From the NCBI RefSeq assembly GCF_025264625.1, contig NZ_CP093313.1, forward strand, positions 6,730,548 to 6,794,547: 64,000 nt of DNA. Reading direction: 5' to 3'. The position numbers were made by a program, and so were the translations under genes. Numbering within the stretch: position 1 is the first letter of the stretch; the number at the start of each line of letters is the position of its first letter. This DNA comes from Occallatibacter riparius. GTDB lineage: Bacteria; Acidobacteriota; Terriglobia; Terriglobales; Acidobacteriaceae. The notes beneath the pieces were generated by a model. The model saw nothing but the letters and a program-made list of their open reading frames with translations. It did no database searches and was not told the DNA's origin. Of this stretch, positions 42,560 to 51,501 are shown in pieces.

Positions 42560-43960
42560 TTAAGAAGTCGCGGCGCCGGTCAGTGACTTCGCAGCGATCC
42601 GCCCCACGGCTCGAAGCATCGCCCGCACCGGCCACGCTCCCTCGTCGTCAGGGAAGCAGATCTCCCCCGGCCTCTTCACCTCCGGCCGGTAGTACCACCG
42701 CTTCAGCAGCGCCAGGTGCCCCTGCCGCACAACCGCATTGGGCGCCTCCATCGGCTTCTCCAACTCGGCAAGCACCGCCTCCATCCGCGCCTCCAGCATC
42801 GTGCGCGCCGCCCGCGCAGCAACTCTATCCCTTTGTCCCTCTGTCCCGGAGCCTGTCCTGAGCGAAGCCGAAGGGTCCTTATCTTCCTGTTCCCTGCCCT
42901 TCTTGTCCCCGGTCCCTGGTGCCTGGTCCCTGCTGTCTCGCCCTTCCGCCACCGCCTCTAGCGCCATCGGTTGCGCGAACAGCGAACTCGATCCCGACTG
43001 CTCGTTCTGAATCCGCATACCCAGCGTCGAAAACGCCACCGGCCCGCGCAGACGGCCGTTCAGATACATAAAAACTGCCACTTCAGGCGAAGGCGCCGAA
43101 GGCGCGGTTGGCCCCACCGCAGGTGGTTGCATCACCACCGCCCGCAACTGCCCCATCGGCCGCACCAACTCCGGAGCCAGCGCTCTCACCGCCTCCGCCT
43201 TCTGCACCTGCGCATGTAGAGCCGCCGCCGACTCAAACTCCAGGTTCCCTGAAGCCTCATCGCGCGCCGCTCGCAACTGCACCAGCTTGCTCTCTCCACG
43301 GGTCGCCAGGAACCGCTCCACTGCCGCAGCCTCCTCGGCATACCGCTCATCCGAGCAGCCTTTGTAGCACGGCGCCAGACACATCTTCATCTCCGAGTAC
43401 ACGCACCCCGGATGCGACGGATCGGGCTCCAGATCCTCCGTACACCGCCGCAGAAGAAACAGCTTCAGCGCCTCGTCCGCAAACCGCTCCGCTACCGCCC
43501 GCGAAGCGAACGGCCCATAGGCCCATTCGGCCTCCTTCTGGCTCGGTCGATTCGTAACCGTCACGCGCGGATAAGAATTGCCGCCCAGAAACCGCACAAA
43601 CGCCGGCGCGCCCAGGTGCATGCGCTCCAACGCCTTCGCACCATACACCTTCTGCAGCAGATCGAACTGGAGCAGCAGCGACTCAAAATCCGACCCCGTC
43701 AGCCGCCACTCGATCCGCCGTACCCGTCCCGCCAGTTGCAGTCGCTTCGGATGCTTCGGCGAAGGAATCAGCAGCCGTTCCAGCCGCCCCCGCAGATTCG
43801 GCGTGCGCCCGATGTAGGGCTCAGCATTCGCCGCCTCTCCATATAGCGCGAATACCGCGCACCTCTCCGGCAGCGCCTTCAAAATCTCGCGCGCCGCTCC
43901 AGGATCAAACCCAACGGACTGAAACTCGGCAGACAGGCCCATCACCTCGGCTGAATTCAT
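42560..43960 (-). CDS. UvrC-like GIY-YIG nuclease-family protein
   Basis: A 466-residue protein. The N-terminus has the GIY-YIG-like strands VFALYGEAANAEPYIGRTPN with the first tyrosine kept. The UvrC cysteine region is RRCTEDLEPDPSHPGCVYSE then MKMCLAPCYKGC. A UVR helix pair follows (LRAARDEASGNLEFESAAAL). The RNase H-like C-terminal half of true UvrC is absent, so it resembles Cho-type proteins. Two repeat elements sit in the frame: PPAVGPTAPSAPS and a stretch around DPSASLRTGSG. Whether it still cuts DNA is not known. Confidence 0.78.
   Translation of the reverse strand: MNSAEVMGLSAEFQSVGFDPGAAREILKALPERCAVFALYGEAANAEPYIGRTPNLRGRLERLLIPSPKHPKRLQLAGRVRRIEWRLTGSDFESLLLQFDLLQKVYGAKALERMHLGAPAFVRFLGGNSYPRVTVTNRPSQKEAEWAYGPFASRAVAERFADEALKLFLLRRCTEDLEPDPSHPGCVYSEMKMCLAPCYKGCSDERYAEEAAAVERFLATRGESKLVQLRAARDEASGNLEFESAAALHAQVQKAEAVRALAPELVRPMGQLRAVVMQPPAVGPTAPSAPSPEVAVFMYLNGRLRGPVAFSTLGMRIQNEQSGSSSLFAQPMALEAVAEGRDSRDQAPGTGDKKGREQEDKDPSASLRTGSGTEGQRDRVAARAARTMLEARMEAVLAELEKPMEAPNAVVRQGHLALLKRWYYRPEVKRPGEICFPDDEGAWPVRAMLRAVGRIAAKSLTGAATS
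42822..42945. repeat. repeat insertion inside the UvrC-like coding frame
   Basis: The plus strand has CTATCCCTTTGTCCCTCTGT, then CCTGTCCTGAGCGAAGCCGA, then GTCCCTGGTGCCTGGTCCCT. The first and last parts are the low-complexity CTGTCCC type seen at 7759. The middle is a separate palindrome-like word. On the minus strand the insert reads as about 41 in-frame residues including DPSASLRTGSG, so the host frame stays open. Confidence 0.8.
43092..43126. repeat. twin mini-hairpin repeat C, copy 2, inside a gene
   Basis: The same 35 bases as 41912-41946 with two substitutions, both hairpin stems kept. It lies in the UvrC-like frame and codes for PPAVGPTAPSAPS in a linker before VAVFMYLNGR. Confidence 0.85.
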
Positions 43961-44012
43961 CCAACGTTAGGCCGGACGATTCAGGGACTACACCGAGCAT
44001 AGCCGAGTGCCA

Positions 44013-44669
44013 TCACTTGCAGTCTGCAGTGCTCGTCGAAGTATCTGCACCGCCTTGTTCGTAGGCTTTGAGCACCCGCTCCTGATCAGCCAGAGGTATT
44101 ACGCACCACTCGTGCCTCAATGCATCGGAGATTGCGGTACGTGCGTACGGCTCCATCGTCCATTTGCCATTTTCCATTCTGGATTGAGTGCCGAATATCT
44201 GCGGCTGACCGATCGACAGCAGGTACCGATCCATCGTGGCAGCAGCCATCCATTTCGCGTGGAAGAATCCCTTGCTCGCCGCAGTCACCGCCAGGACATG
44301 CGCCAGCATCAATTCATTCGGATCCCCGGAATGCTGAAACAGCAGGGCCACAAAAAAGTACTCGCGACCTGTCTCAACCTTGCCTTCTGCAAGAAGCTCT
44401 CTGGCCTTGGAATGGCGGACGGCATCGTGTTCGAGCACCGCTGGTTGAATCCTGCAGGAAGGAACCTGTGGATCGGTTCCGAACATGTCGATACACCGGT
44501 CCCACTGATCCTGTAAGACGAGGTCAAGGATTTCACGCTTAACATCAGGCAGGTTTGGCACCGTTGGCGACTGCCTCAATTTGGCCTGTTCCTGAGTGAC
44601 TGAACTGACGGCCCGCAATAAACAAAAGCCCAAAGTCAGTGCCTTGGCCAGACCCGAACGAGCAAACAT
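44013..44669 (-). CDS. DUF6624-like exported protein
   Basis: A 218-residue protein with a signal-like helix (SGLAKALTLGFCLLRAVSS) after the ATG at 44669. The body has REYFFVALLFQHSGDPNELM, LAHVLAVTAASKGFFHAKWM and MDRYLLSIGQPQIFGTQS, the wording of DUF6624 proteins from memory. RMENGKWTMEP then looks like an insertion. Its DNA, on the plus strand, reads TCCATTTGCCATTTTCCATT, a repeat-like word (44161-44180). Function unknown. Confidence 0.6.
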   Translation of the reverse strand: MFARSGLAKALTLGFCLLRAVSSVTQEQAKLRQSPTVPNLPDVKREILDLVLQDQWDRCIDMFGTDPQVPSCRIQPAVLEHDAVRHSKARELLAEGKVETGREYFFVALLFQHSGDPNELMLAHVLAVTAASKGFFHAKWMAAATMDRYLLSIGQPQIFGTQSRMENGKWTMEPYARTAISDALRHEWCVIPLADQERVLKAYEQGGADTSTSTADCK

Positions 44670-44848
44670 ATGGCCCCTCACCTCTCCATCCACGGTGGAA
44701 GATCCCGATCATATCGCGCGACACGAGTTTAGACGCGCTTGGCACTCCATCGTGGCCGGCCGCTCAGTTCATTGAACTGAGTCCCACATCACAGCGTTCC
44801 CTGCGCGTTCCCTGCTATGTTGTCGCTTCACAGACGAGGGACGAAACA

Positions 44849-45730
44849 ATGCGCATCCGACAACTTCTTCTGGCCGCCGCTATCCTGTTGCTTCCGACGC
44901 TTGCCTCGGCTCAGTCCGCCAAGCTCGATCCTGCGCTGCTCAAGAAGGCCAACGGTGGAGATTCGCAATCACAATTCCTCGTTGCGCAGGCTTATGCCTC
45001 GGGCAAAGGCGTGGCGCACGACGACACCCTTGCCGCGCAGTGGTATCAAAAAGCCGCCGACCAAGGGCTGGCGAGCGCTCAGTTTGAGCTCGCCATCATG
45101 CTGCTTGCCGGGCGCGGGGTCGAGCCGGATGCGGTTCGCGCTGCCGTGCTCCTGAACCGCGCAGCAGGGCAAGGCCATGCACAGGCTCAAATGGCTCTCG
45201 CCGGACTGTATGACCATGGCGAAGGCGTAAAGCAGGATGACGTCCAAGCCGCGGGGTGGTACCACGAGGCAGCGTTGCAGGGCGTTCCCGAAGCACAGTT
45301 GAACCTCGGCATCATGTTCCAGAATGGCCGCGGTGTTCCCAAGGATTACGCCCAGGCTGCGGTCCTCTACCGCGCAGCCGCCGAGCAGGGCAACGCCTCC
45401 GCGCAGTTTAACCTCGGCATTCTCTACGACAACGGCCAGGGAGTGGAAAAGGACTTTACGCAGGCCGCGCAGTGGTACCTCAAGGCCGCGCAGCAGGGAG
45501 TCTCCCGTGCGCAGTTCAACATCGGCGCCATGTACGCGCAGGGCGATGGAGTTGCCCGCAATCTGCCGGAAGCCTATTTCTGGCTCGATCTGGCTGCGAA
45601 CACGTGGAACGGCACGCATCAGCAGGAGGCCGCTGCTGCCCGCGACCAGGTCGGCGCTCGCCTGTCCCCGCAGGAGTTGAGTTCAGCCCAGCAACGCGCA
45701 CAGGATTGGCTCAAAGCCCGGCAGAAGTAG
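44849..45730 (+). CDS. secreted Sel1-like repeat protein
   Basis: A 293-residue protein with a signal peptide (RIRQLLLAAAILLLPTLASA) and six Sel1-like repeats of 36 residues, from about residue 33 to 250. A typical unit reads AQFNLGILYDNGQGVEKDFT then AAQWYLKAAQQG. The C-terminus is a short helical region rich in Gln and Ala. The fold is a TPR-like solenoid that mediates protein contacts. The ATG at 44849 follows GAGGG; the longer open frame to 44639 is not conserved. Confidence 0.92.
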   Translation: MRIRQLLLAAAILLLPTLASAQSAKLDPALLKKANGGDSQSQFLVAQAYASGKGVAHDDTLAAQWYQKAADQGLASAQFELAIMLLAGRGVEPDAVRAAVLLNRAAGQGHAQAQMALAGLYDHGEGVKQDDVQAAGWYHEAALQGVPEAQLNLGIMFQNGRGVPKDYAQAAVLYRAAAEQGNASAQFNLGILYDNGQGVEKDFTQAAQWYLKAAQQGVSRAQFNIGAMYAQGDGVARNLPEAYFWLDLAANTWNGTHQQEAAAARDQVGARLSPQELSSAQQRAQDWLKARQK

Positions 45731-45744
45731 GACTCCTTGCCCTC

Positions 45745-45840
45745 GGCCTGCGACCGATGTAGGGCTCGCCGTTCACCGCCTCTCATAAAATCAAACTCCG
45801 CATTTCCCGCCGGCGCCTTCAGCATCTCGCGCGTCTCCCT
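45745..45840 (-). pseudogene. decayed fragment of a UvrC-like gene
   Basis: Read on the minus strand, this stretch aligns with the 5' part of the UvrC-like gene at about 43800-43890. The shared plus-strand words include CCGATGTAGGGCTC, CCGCCTCTC and CGCCTTCA with ATCTCGCGCG. Translation gives REMLKAPAGNAEFDF and, in another frame, GEPYIGRRPRA, against REILKALPER and AEPYIGRTPNLR in the intact gene. Frame changes show it is not functional. The intact copy is 1.9 kb away on the same strand. Confidence 0.7.
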
Positions 45841-45941
45841 TTGAACCGCATTTCGAAATAAGTGAGGTGGCCGAGTGAATCTCCCGCGGTCTGGCCACAT
45901 CTGAAACATACGACTTAGAAGAGCGGACAGGAGAAAGAAGA

Positions 45942-46694
45942 ATGGCAGGCAAACTCGCAGGCAAGGTAGCGCTGGTGACCGGTGGCAGTTCGGGAATCGG
46001 GCTTGCAACAGCAAAACAGTTCGTTGAAGAAGGCGCCTTCGTCTACATCACAGGCCGGCGACAGGCAGAACTTGAGGCGGCCGCTGCAGAATTGGGCAAT
46101 CAGGGAAAGGCCGTGCGTACGGACGCCTCCAATCTGGCCGATCTCGACACGCTCTACGCGCAGATCAAGCAGGAAAAGGGCCGGCTGGATGTGCTCTTCG
46201 TCAACGCCGGGGGCGGCTCGTTTGCGCCACTTGGTCAGATCACCGAAGAGCAGTTCGATCAGACCTTCAACACCAACGTGAAGGGCCTTCTTTTTACGGT
46301 GCAGAAAGCGCTCCCGCTCATTCCCGACGCCGGTGCAATCGTGCTCAACGCCTCTATCGTCTCCGTGCAAGGTGTCGCGAACTTCAGCGTCTACTCGGCA
46401 AGCAAGGCCGCAGTGCGCTCGTTCGCGCGCACCTGGACGAGCGACCTGAAAGATCGCAAAATCCGCGTGAACGTGGTGAGCCCAGGACCCATCGACACAC
46501 CCGGATTGAGCGGCCTCGCCAAGACTGAGGAGGAGAAACGGGCGCTCTATGCGCAGTTCGCTGCCGATGTCCCCCTGGGACGGGTTGGCAAACCGGAAGA
46601 GATCGCCAAAGCAGTTGTCTTCCTCGCCTCAGACGACGCGAGCTACATCACCGGCATAGAGCTGTTCGTGGACGGGGGAACGGTTCAGGTGTAA
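45942..46694 (+). CDS. short-chain dehydrogenase/reductase
   Basis: A 250-residue classical SDR. The NAD(P) loop is VTGGSSGIGLA, then NAGGG, the catalytic serine in NASIVSVQGV and YSASK (Tyr and Lys). The C-terminus ends GIELFVDGGTVQV. The GRRQ after the second strand suggests NADPH preference. GGAGAAAGAAG precedes the ATG. The product class is unknown. The gene starts 100 bases past the decayed UvrC-like fragment. Confidence 0.92.
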   Translation: MAGKLAGKVALVTGGSSGIGLATAKQFVEEGAFVYITGRRQAELEAAAAELGNQGKAVRTDASNLADLDTLYAQIKQEKGRLDVLFVNAGGGSFAPLGQITEEQFDQTFNTNVKGLLFTVQKALPLIPDAGAIVLNASIVSVQGVANFSVYSASKAAVRSFARTWTSDLKDRKIRVNVVSPGPIDTPGLSGLAKTEEEKRALYAQFAADVPLGRVGKPEEIAKAVVFLASDDASYITGIELFVDGGTVQV

Positions 46695-46764
46695 CGCGAG
46701 GCGGACGGACAGTGGAAGAGCTGCCCGCATCTCCTCGCCGTGAGTATACGATGAGCGATGCACC

Positions 46765-47709
46765 ATGCTCTCGGCTCGCATAACTCGCTGGCTCGCAGTT
46801 ACGGGTGCCGTGTCCTGCCTGTTGCCCGCCCTGGCGCAGACTGGCTCAACCTCTGATCGCGGCTACACCATGACGCTCCCCGTCGACGAGGTTGCGCTGA
46901 CGTTTCATGCCTCCGCGGCACACGGCCAGCCAGTCAACGACATCCGAGCCGACGAAATCAAGGTCCTCGATAACGGAACCGCGCCCGGCAGAATCATCGC
47001 CTTTAATGCGCTTCTTGACCGCCCCCTCCGCGCTGCCATCCTCCTCGACACCAGCGAATCCATGGAGAGGGCTCTGCCTCGGACGCGAGACACTGCATCG
47101 CGCTTTGCCGGCGAGGTCTTCCGCCCGGGGACCGATCAGGGATATGTAACGCAGTTCGGATACTCCTCGGTAGTCGTCCGGCCGTGGACCGGCGACTCGG
47201 CAGCGATCGTCCGCAGCATTCAGGGAATCCATGTCGGGCAGGCAAACCCGCTGCCAGGAACGGCGCTGATCGATTCAATCTTCCGTACATGCCTCTACGG
47301 ATTCGGCACCGCGGATCCCTCCGCCACGGGAAACGTCATCCTGCTGTTCTCCGACGGCGAAGACATCTCCAGCCACACCACAACTGACGAGGCCCTGCGC
47401 GCCTGCCAGCGCAGCAACACGGTCATCTACGCGTTTCGCACCGAATCTGCCTCAGGATCACCCGGCCCCAGTACCCTCGCCGAGCTGACAGCCAAGACAG
47501 GCGGACGCGTCTTCCCGGCGGACTCCACGGACGACACAATCGCAAACGACCTGCACATCATCGAGTCCGAGATGAGGAACCAGTACCGGCTCGTCTATCA
47601 TCCCGCGCAGTTCAAGCATGACGGCGCATTTCACTCGATCGAACTGCAACTCCCCGATCGCGTCACCAGAGTCGAAGTCCGCACCGGCTACTTCGCCCCC
47701 GAGCACTGA
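46765..47709 (+). CDS. VWFA-related acidobacterial-type protein
   Basis: A 314-residue secreted protein with a signal peptide (RITRWLAVTGAVSCLLPALA). The VWA metal site is intact: D95-T-S97-E-S99, then VILLFSDGEDISSHT. The C-terminus has the family's MRNQYRLVYHP and RVEVRTGYFAPEH. It is the third VWA protein of the window. The other two are at 4938 and 6346. The role is probably ligand binding outside the cell membrane; nothing more is known. Confidence 0.9.
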   Translation: MLSARITRWLAVTGAVSCLLPALAQTGSTSDRGYTMTLPVDEVALTFHASAAHGQPVNDIRADEIKVLDNGTAPGRIIAFNALLDRPLRAAILLDTSESMERALPRTRDTASRFAGEVFRPGTDQGYVTQFGYSSVVVRPWTGDSAAIVRSIQGIHVGQANPLPGTALIDSIFRTCLYGFGTADPSATGNVILLFSDGEDISSHTTTDEALRACQRSNTVIYAFRTESASGSPGPSTLAELTAKTGGRVFPADSTDDTIANDLHIIESEMRNQYRLVYHPAQFKHDGAFHSIELQLPDRVTRVEVRTGYFAPEH

Positions 47710-47725
47710 TCACAGGCGGTTCTCT

Positions 47726-49684
47726 TCAATTCGCCGCCGTCTCCGTCTGCCGCTCCAGCACAATCTGCTGCTGATCTGAGTTCGAAATTCTCTTGTAGAT
47801 GTATTGGAGATTGCCATACATCCCAGCTTCGAACATCGCCGCGGCCCGCACAAACTTGCGCTTCACGTTCACTGCTCCGTCTGATTCCTTCACCGCTACC
47901 GTAAGCCCCAACTGCCCGGCCCATGCGATGTTGTCGTTCCGCGGCAGCGAACCCATCTTCATCCCCGCGGGGAGTTTGTAGGTCAGGTCGTCCTGCTCCA
48001 GTGTGGCGTAATGCAGATCAATCGGCACCCGCCGTGTTCCATCGTCGTCAACAAACGGATGCTTTCCCCGCGCCTCGAAAAAGAACGCCGGAACGATCAT
48101 GCGCTTGGCAGTCGTGGCACCAAGGCTGCCCGAGAGCTTGATATAAGCCGTGAGCTCTCCTTCTACCTCGGAGAGTCCTTCAAACCGATCGAGATCTCCC
48201 TTCACGCCATCGGGCAGGCTCTCGTCCAAATAGTCGCTCAAGTCCCTGGACAGTTCCTCCTTCGGCTCAATCAGAGCCAGTTGCCGCCAGCGAAGGGCCT
48301 CCAGTCCGCCGAACACGAAACGTACGGTGCCCGTCACCGCTCCTTTCTCATCGATGTTGACATCGCCAAGCCTCTGGACGCTCGCAGCCTTGGCAGGTCC
48401 CGCAGGAGTGTCCTCAATCGATATTCCTTTCTCGCTCAGGCGGAACCCCTTGGTCATCTCGTGCTTCCAGTGCAGGATGCCGTACCCGCACATCTTCTGC
48501 CCCGGATCGAGATACACTTCCTTGCCCCCCAGTTCGACAATCGCGATGTAATCGTCGAACTGGTCAACCGAAAGGTTCGTCGGCTCAAAAGCTGCGCGGT
48601 CGCGGTTCACCACCTGCATGGGCCACGCCTTCAGCCCGGCTGCCCTCGCCAGCGCTACATAAAGCAGCGTAATTTCATCTGAGGTGCCGCGCTGCTGCTT
48701 CCACACTGAAGCCGCATCTTTGCTGCCCTTTCCCTTCGGTCCCGTTGCACCAGAGAAGTCGCTGTTGTCGATCTTCATGACCGCGGCGTAGAGCTTGCGC
48801 GCCTTCGCCTCATCCGAGTCTCCGACCGCAACCAGGTCGGCGACAGCCTTCTTGATCGCTCCCGACGTCGCCGCAAACCGCTCCGCGTTCTTCGCCCAAT
48901 ACTTCCCCTCGCTGCTCCAGAACTCCTCCCCGGAATGGGAGCTTGTGTAGAAGAAAATCACGCTGTCGCGCAAATTGTTGAGAGGCGGCAGATAATCGCC
49001 CGTCGGCATCGGCGGAACGTCCGTCACATCCAGCTTGTAGCGATGCAGCGAGTCCTGCACCACCTGCCCGCCGCCGCTGAGGCGCGTGGCCCACACCAGT
49101 CCGCCGGCAACTTGCCCGTGCTTGTCTACCACGTCCTGCCCAACGTTGTACACAGGATTGAAGAAGTAGTGAGCCTTGTGCACAAAGTACTGCTGCTGTA
49201 CCCTCCACTCCGGCGAAGACACCGTGTCCTCGCTGTAGCGGAGCTGCAAGTAGTACTCGAGAATGCTGCCCACCTCTACCGCCGGCAACGTGAACACCAT
49301 TTCGTTGTACTGGTGGCCGCCGCCCTTGTACGACAGCAGGTCTGAGGGCTTCGCCTGCAGCGGAATGATCGTGCCGTCCGCATGAATTGTGCGCCCGTGG
49401 ATGGCCGCCACCGAAAACGCGCCCTTCTCATAAGGCACATGAACCGTGGCCAGTTTCGTGCCCTTGTCCGTAAGCACCTTGATGCGCGCGTAGTAGGAGT
49501 GGTAATGAACCGCGTCGTCTGTCTTCTCCTCGACGTAGAGATACACAGCCGCAGCCCCCGGCGCCTTCGGATCGGAGGTCATGTGGAGTTCTTCAGGCGT
49601 AGGATCCTGAAACTGGGCTTGAAGTGAATAGGACGAGGCAACGAGACAGGCAAAAACACAAAGCAGCCGCAAGCACTTGCGCAT
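47726..49684 (-). CDS. DUF3857 / transglutaminase-like protein with altered active site
   Basis: A 652-residue exported protein with a signal peptide (LRLLCVFACLVASSYSLQA). The N-terminal half is DUF3857 (VLTDKGTKLATVHVPYEKG, VEVGSILEYYLQLRYSED). The middle is a transglutaminase-like fold: QQRGTSDEITLLYVALARAA, where the expected cysteine is a serine. The later FDDYIAIVELGGKEVYLDP has the Asp. The Cys to Ser change suggests it binds but does not catalyse. It is convergent to the VWA gene, 17 bases apart. Confidence 0.85.
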   Translation of the reverse strand: MRKCLRLLCVFACLVASSYSLQAQFQDPTPEELHMTSDPKAPGAAAVYLYVEEKTDDAVHYHSYYARIKVLTDKGTKLATVHVPYEKGAFSVAAIHGRTIHADGTIIPLQAKPSDLLSYKGGGHQYNEMVFTLPAVEVGSILEYYLQLRYSEDTVSSPEWRVQQQYFVHKAHYFFNPVYNVGQDVVDKHGQVAGGLVWATRLSGGGQVVQDSLHRYKLDVTDVPPMPTGDYLPPLNNLRDSVIFFYTSSHSGEEFWSSEGKYWAKNAERFAATSGAIKKAVADLVAVGDSDEAKARKLYAAVMKIDNSDFSGATGPKGKGSKDAASVWKQQRGTSDEITLLYVALARAAGLKAWPMQVVNRDRAAFEPTNLSVDQFDDYIAIVELGGKEVYLDPGQKMCGYGILHWKHEMTKGFRLSEKGISIEDTPAGPAKAASVQRLGDVNIDEKGAVTGTVRFVFGGLEALRWRQLALIEPKEELSRDLSDYLDESLPDGVKGDLDRFEGLSEVEGELTAYIKLSGSLGATTAKRMIVPAFFFEARGKHPFVDDDGTRRVPIDLHYATLEQDDLTYKLPAGMKMGSLPRNDNIAWAGQLGLTVAVKESDGAVNVKRKFVRAAAMFEAGMYGNLQYIYKRISNSDQQQIVLERQTETAAN

Positions 49685-49767
49685 GGCAACAGGACCCTTT
49701 ATTGGAGTATTGCGGCAGTGTACCGAAACTCCGCGCGTTTGTCTGCGGCCCCGCGCCTTGCCTGCTC

Positions 49768-49790
49768 CTGCCCCTATTCCCTGCCCTTAG
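49768..49790. repeat. short CCCTATTCCCTG-type repeat
   Basis: CTGCCCCTATTCCCTGCCC borders the pmbA stop codon at 49787. It is the pyrimidine-strand heptad again. Confidence 0.45.
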
Positions 49791-51187
49791 GCTCCCGCCA
49801 GCGTCATCCCGTCAATCCGAATCGTCGGCGACACCACCGCACCGCGCCAGCGCAGATCATTCCCCACCGCCGTGATGTTGCGCAGCATGTCGGCCAGCTT
49901 ACCGGCGATCGTGACCTCTTCCACAGCATGCGTAAGCTCGCCGTTTTCGATCCACAGCCCTGCCGCGCCGCGTGAATAATCACCCGTCACCATGTTCACA
50001 CCAAACCCGATCAGGCTCGTCACATACAGCCCTCGCGGAACAGCCTTGATGATCTCCTCCGGCGTCTGCGTTCCCGGCTCCAGGTAGAGATTCCCCGCGG
50101 CAATCCCCGGCGTCCCCGCCAGCCCGCGCGACGCATTGTGCGTCGACTTCATCCCCAGCTTGCGCGCCGCATACGTGTTCAACATGTAAGTCTTCAGCAC
50201 GCCGTCTTCCACCACAACATTGTGCCGCGAAGGCAGCCCCTCACCATCGAACGGAGACGTGCCATAGCCTCCGGTTCCGTTCGGCAGAATCATGGTGCTG
50301 TCGTCAATAATGTTCAGCCCCGGCGACAGAATCTGCTCGCCCAGCTTGCCCGCCAGAAACGAGGCATGCCGCCAGATCGCATCACCCGATGACGCGTCGA
50401 ACACCAGCCCCACAAACGATCGCGCCGTCTCCGGAGCAAACACAATGGGAATCTGCTGCGTGGGCATGCGCCGCGCGCCCAGCTTACGCAGTGCTCGCCG
50501 CGCCGCCTCGCGGCCCACAGCCTCCGGCGTGTCGAGATCGGCCAGGCGTCGCGCGCTCGTGTCCCAGTAGTCGCGCTGCATAGCGCCGTTCTCGTCCTTG
50601 GCCAGCGGCACCACGCCGAAGCCCACATAGCTCGCCCGGTTCGCGCCCACAAAGCCGCGAGAATTTGCCAGCACCTTGCGCCCGTTCGACGTCTCAAAGC
50701 TCGCGCCGCGCGCGCTGCCGATCCGCGGATCGTAGGCCAGCGCCGCCGCCTCCGCACGCCGCGCCATCTCAATGCGCTCTTCGCCTGGCAGCGAGTTCAC
50801 GTCGTCGAAGTAAAGGTGCAGATCGCCCGGATACCGCCCGAACTCGCCCGCCTCCGGAAGCCCGGCAAACTCGTCCTCCTCGGTGATCTTCACCAGCGCC
50901 ATCGCGCTATCCACAAGCTGCCGGATGCCGTCCGCCGTCAGGTCACTCGTCGATGCCGTAGCCGAGCGCTTGCCCTGAAACACCCGCAGCCCCAGCGCCC
51001 GCGACCCCGACTCGACAAGCTTCTCAACCTCGCCCAGCCGCACCGTGACAGAGAACTCCTCGCCCTCGCGCACTGCCGCCTCCGCATCGGAAGCACCAGC
51101 CTTCACGGCCAGCTTCACAACATCGGCAGCAAGCGATTCAAGATCGAGTTCAGACGTGGAGGGGGAATTCACTGCTGTTTCAGTCAT
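49787..51187 (-). CDS. pmbA: metallopeptidase partner PmbA/TldE
   Basis: A 466-residue TldD/PmbA family protein without the HExxxH motif, hence the PmbA/TldE half. It has SLAADVVKLAVKAGASDAEA, VESGSRALGLRVFQGKRSAT and the C-terminal GAAGLWIENGELTHAVEEVT. With TldD it forms a heterodimeric peptidase that acts on unfolded peptides and some RiPP precursors. tldD lies upstream on the same strand, but a toxin-antitoxin pair separates the two here. Confidence 0.93.
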   Translation of the reverse strand: MTETAVNSPSTSELDLESLAADVVKLAVKAGASDAEAAVREGEEFSVTVRLGEVEKLVESGSRALGLRVFQGKRSATASTSDLTADGIRQLVDSAMALVKITEEDEFAGLPEAGEFGRYPGDLHLYFDDVNSLPGEERIEMARRAEAAALAYDPRIGSARGASFETSNGRKVLANSRGFVGANRASYVGFGVVPLAKDENGAMQRDYWDTSARRLADLDTPEAVGREAARRALRKLGARRMPTQQIPIVFAPETARSFVGLVFDASSGDAIWRHASFLAGKLGEQILSPGLNIIDDSTMILPNGTGGYGTSPFDGEGLPSRHNVVVEDGVLKTYMLNTYAARKLGMKSTHNASRGLAGTPGIAAGNLYLEPGTQTPEEIIKAVPRGLYVTSLIGFGVNMVTGDYSRGAAGLWIENGELTHAVEEVTIAGKLADMLRNITAVGNDLRWRGAVVSPTIRIDGMTLAGA

Positions 51188-51219
51188 ACTTCGAAGCTAT
51201 CAAAGACACCAAGAATCGA

Positions 51220-51501
51220 TCAGGCGGCCGACAGTCGCACTTCGACCTTCGAGCCCGTCGCCTGCGCGAACCGCAGCAACGTCTTCGTGCTCGGAAGCGT
51301 CTGCCCACTTTCGAGGCGCGCAATCGTTGACTGGCTCGTACCCATGCGTTGCGCAAGCTCAGCCTGCGATAACCCGGCGCGAACACGAGCGCGAATCAGC
51401 TCCGTCGCAATCTCAAATTCAGGAGCCAGACGATCGTACTCTGCCTTCACCTCGGGATCTTTCAGCCATTCTTTGGCTAAGTTCTCGAAAGGGATTGTCA
51501 T
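51220..51501 (-). CDS. higA: HigA-like antitoxin with XRE helix-turn-helix
   Basis: A 93-residue protein whose helix-turn-helix reads LSQAELAQRMGTSQSTIARL near residues 45-64. It binds DNA and presumably the toxin. Its ATG overlaps the stop of the toxin gene by four bases (ATGA), so toxin is first and antitoxin second, the HigB-HigA order. pmbA starts 32 bases past its stop. A perfect palindrome lies upstream of the toxin gene. Confidence 0.87.
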   Translation of the reverse strand: MTIPFENLAKEWLKDPEVKAEYDRLAPEFEIATELIRARVRAGLSQAELAQRMGTSQSTIARLESGQTLPSTKTLLRFAQATGSKVEVRLSAA

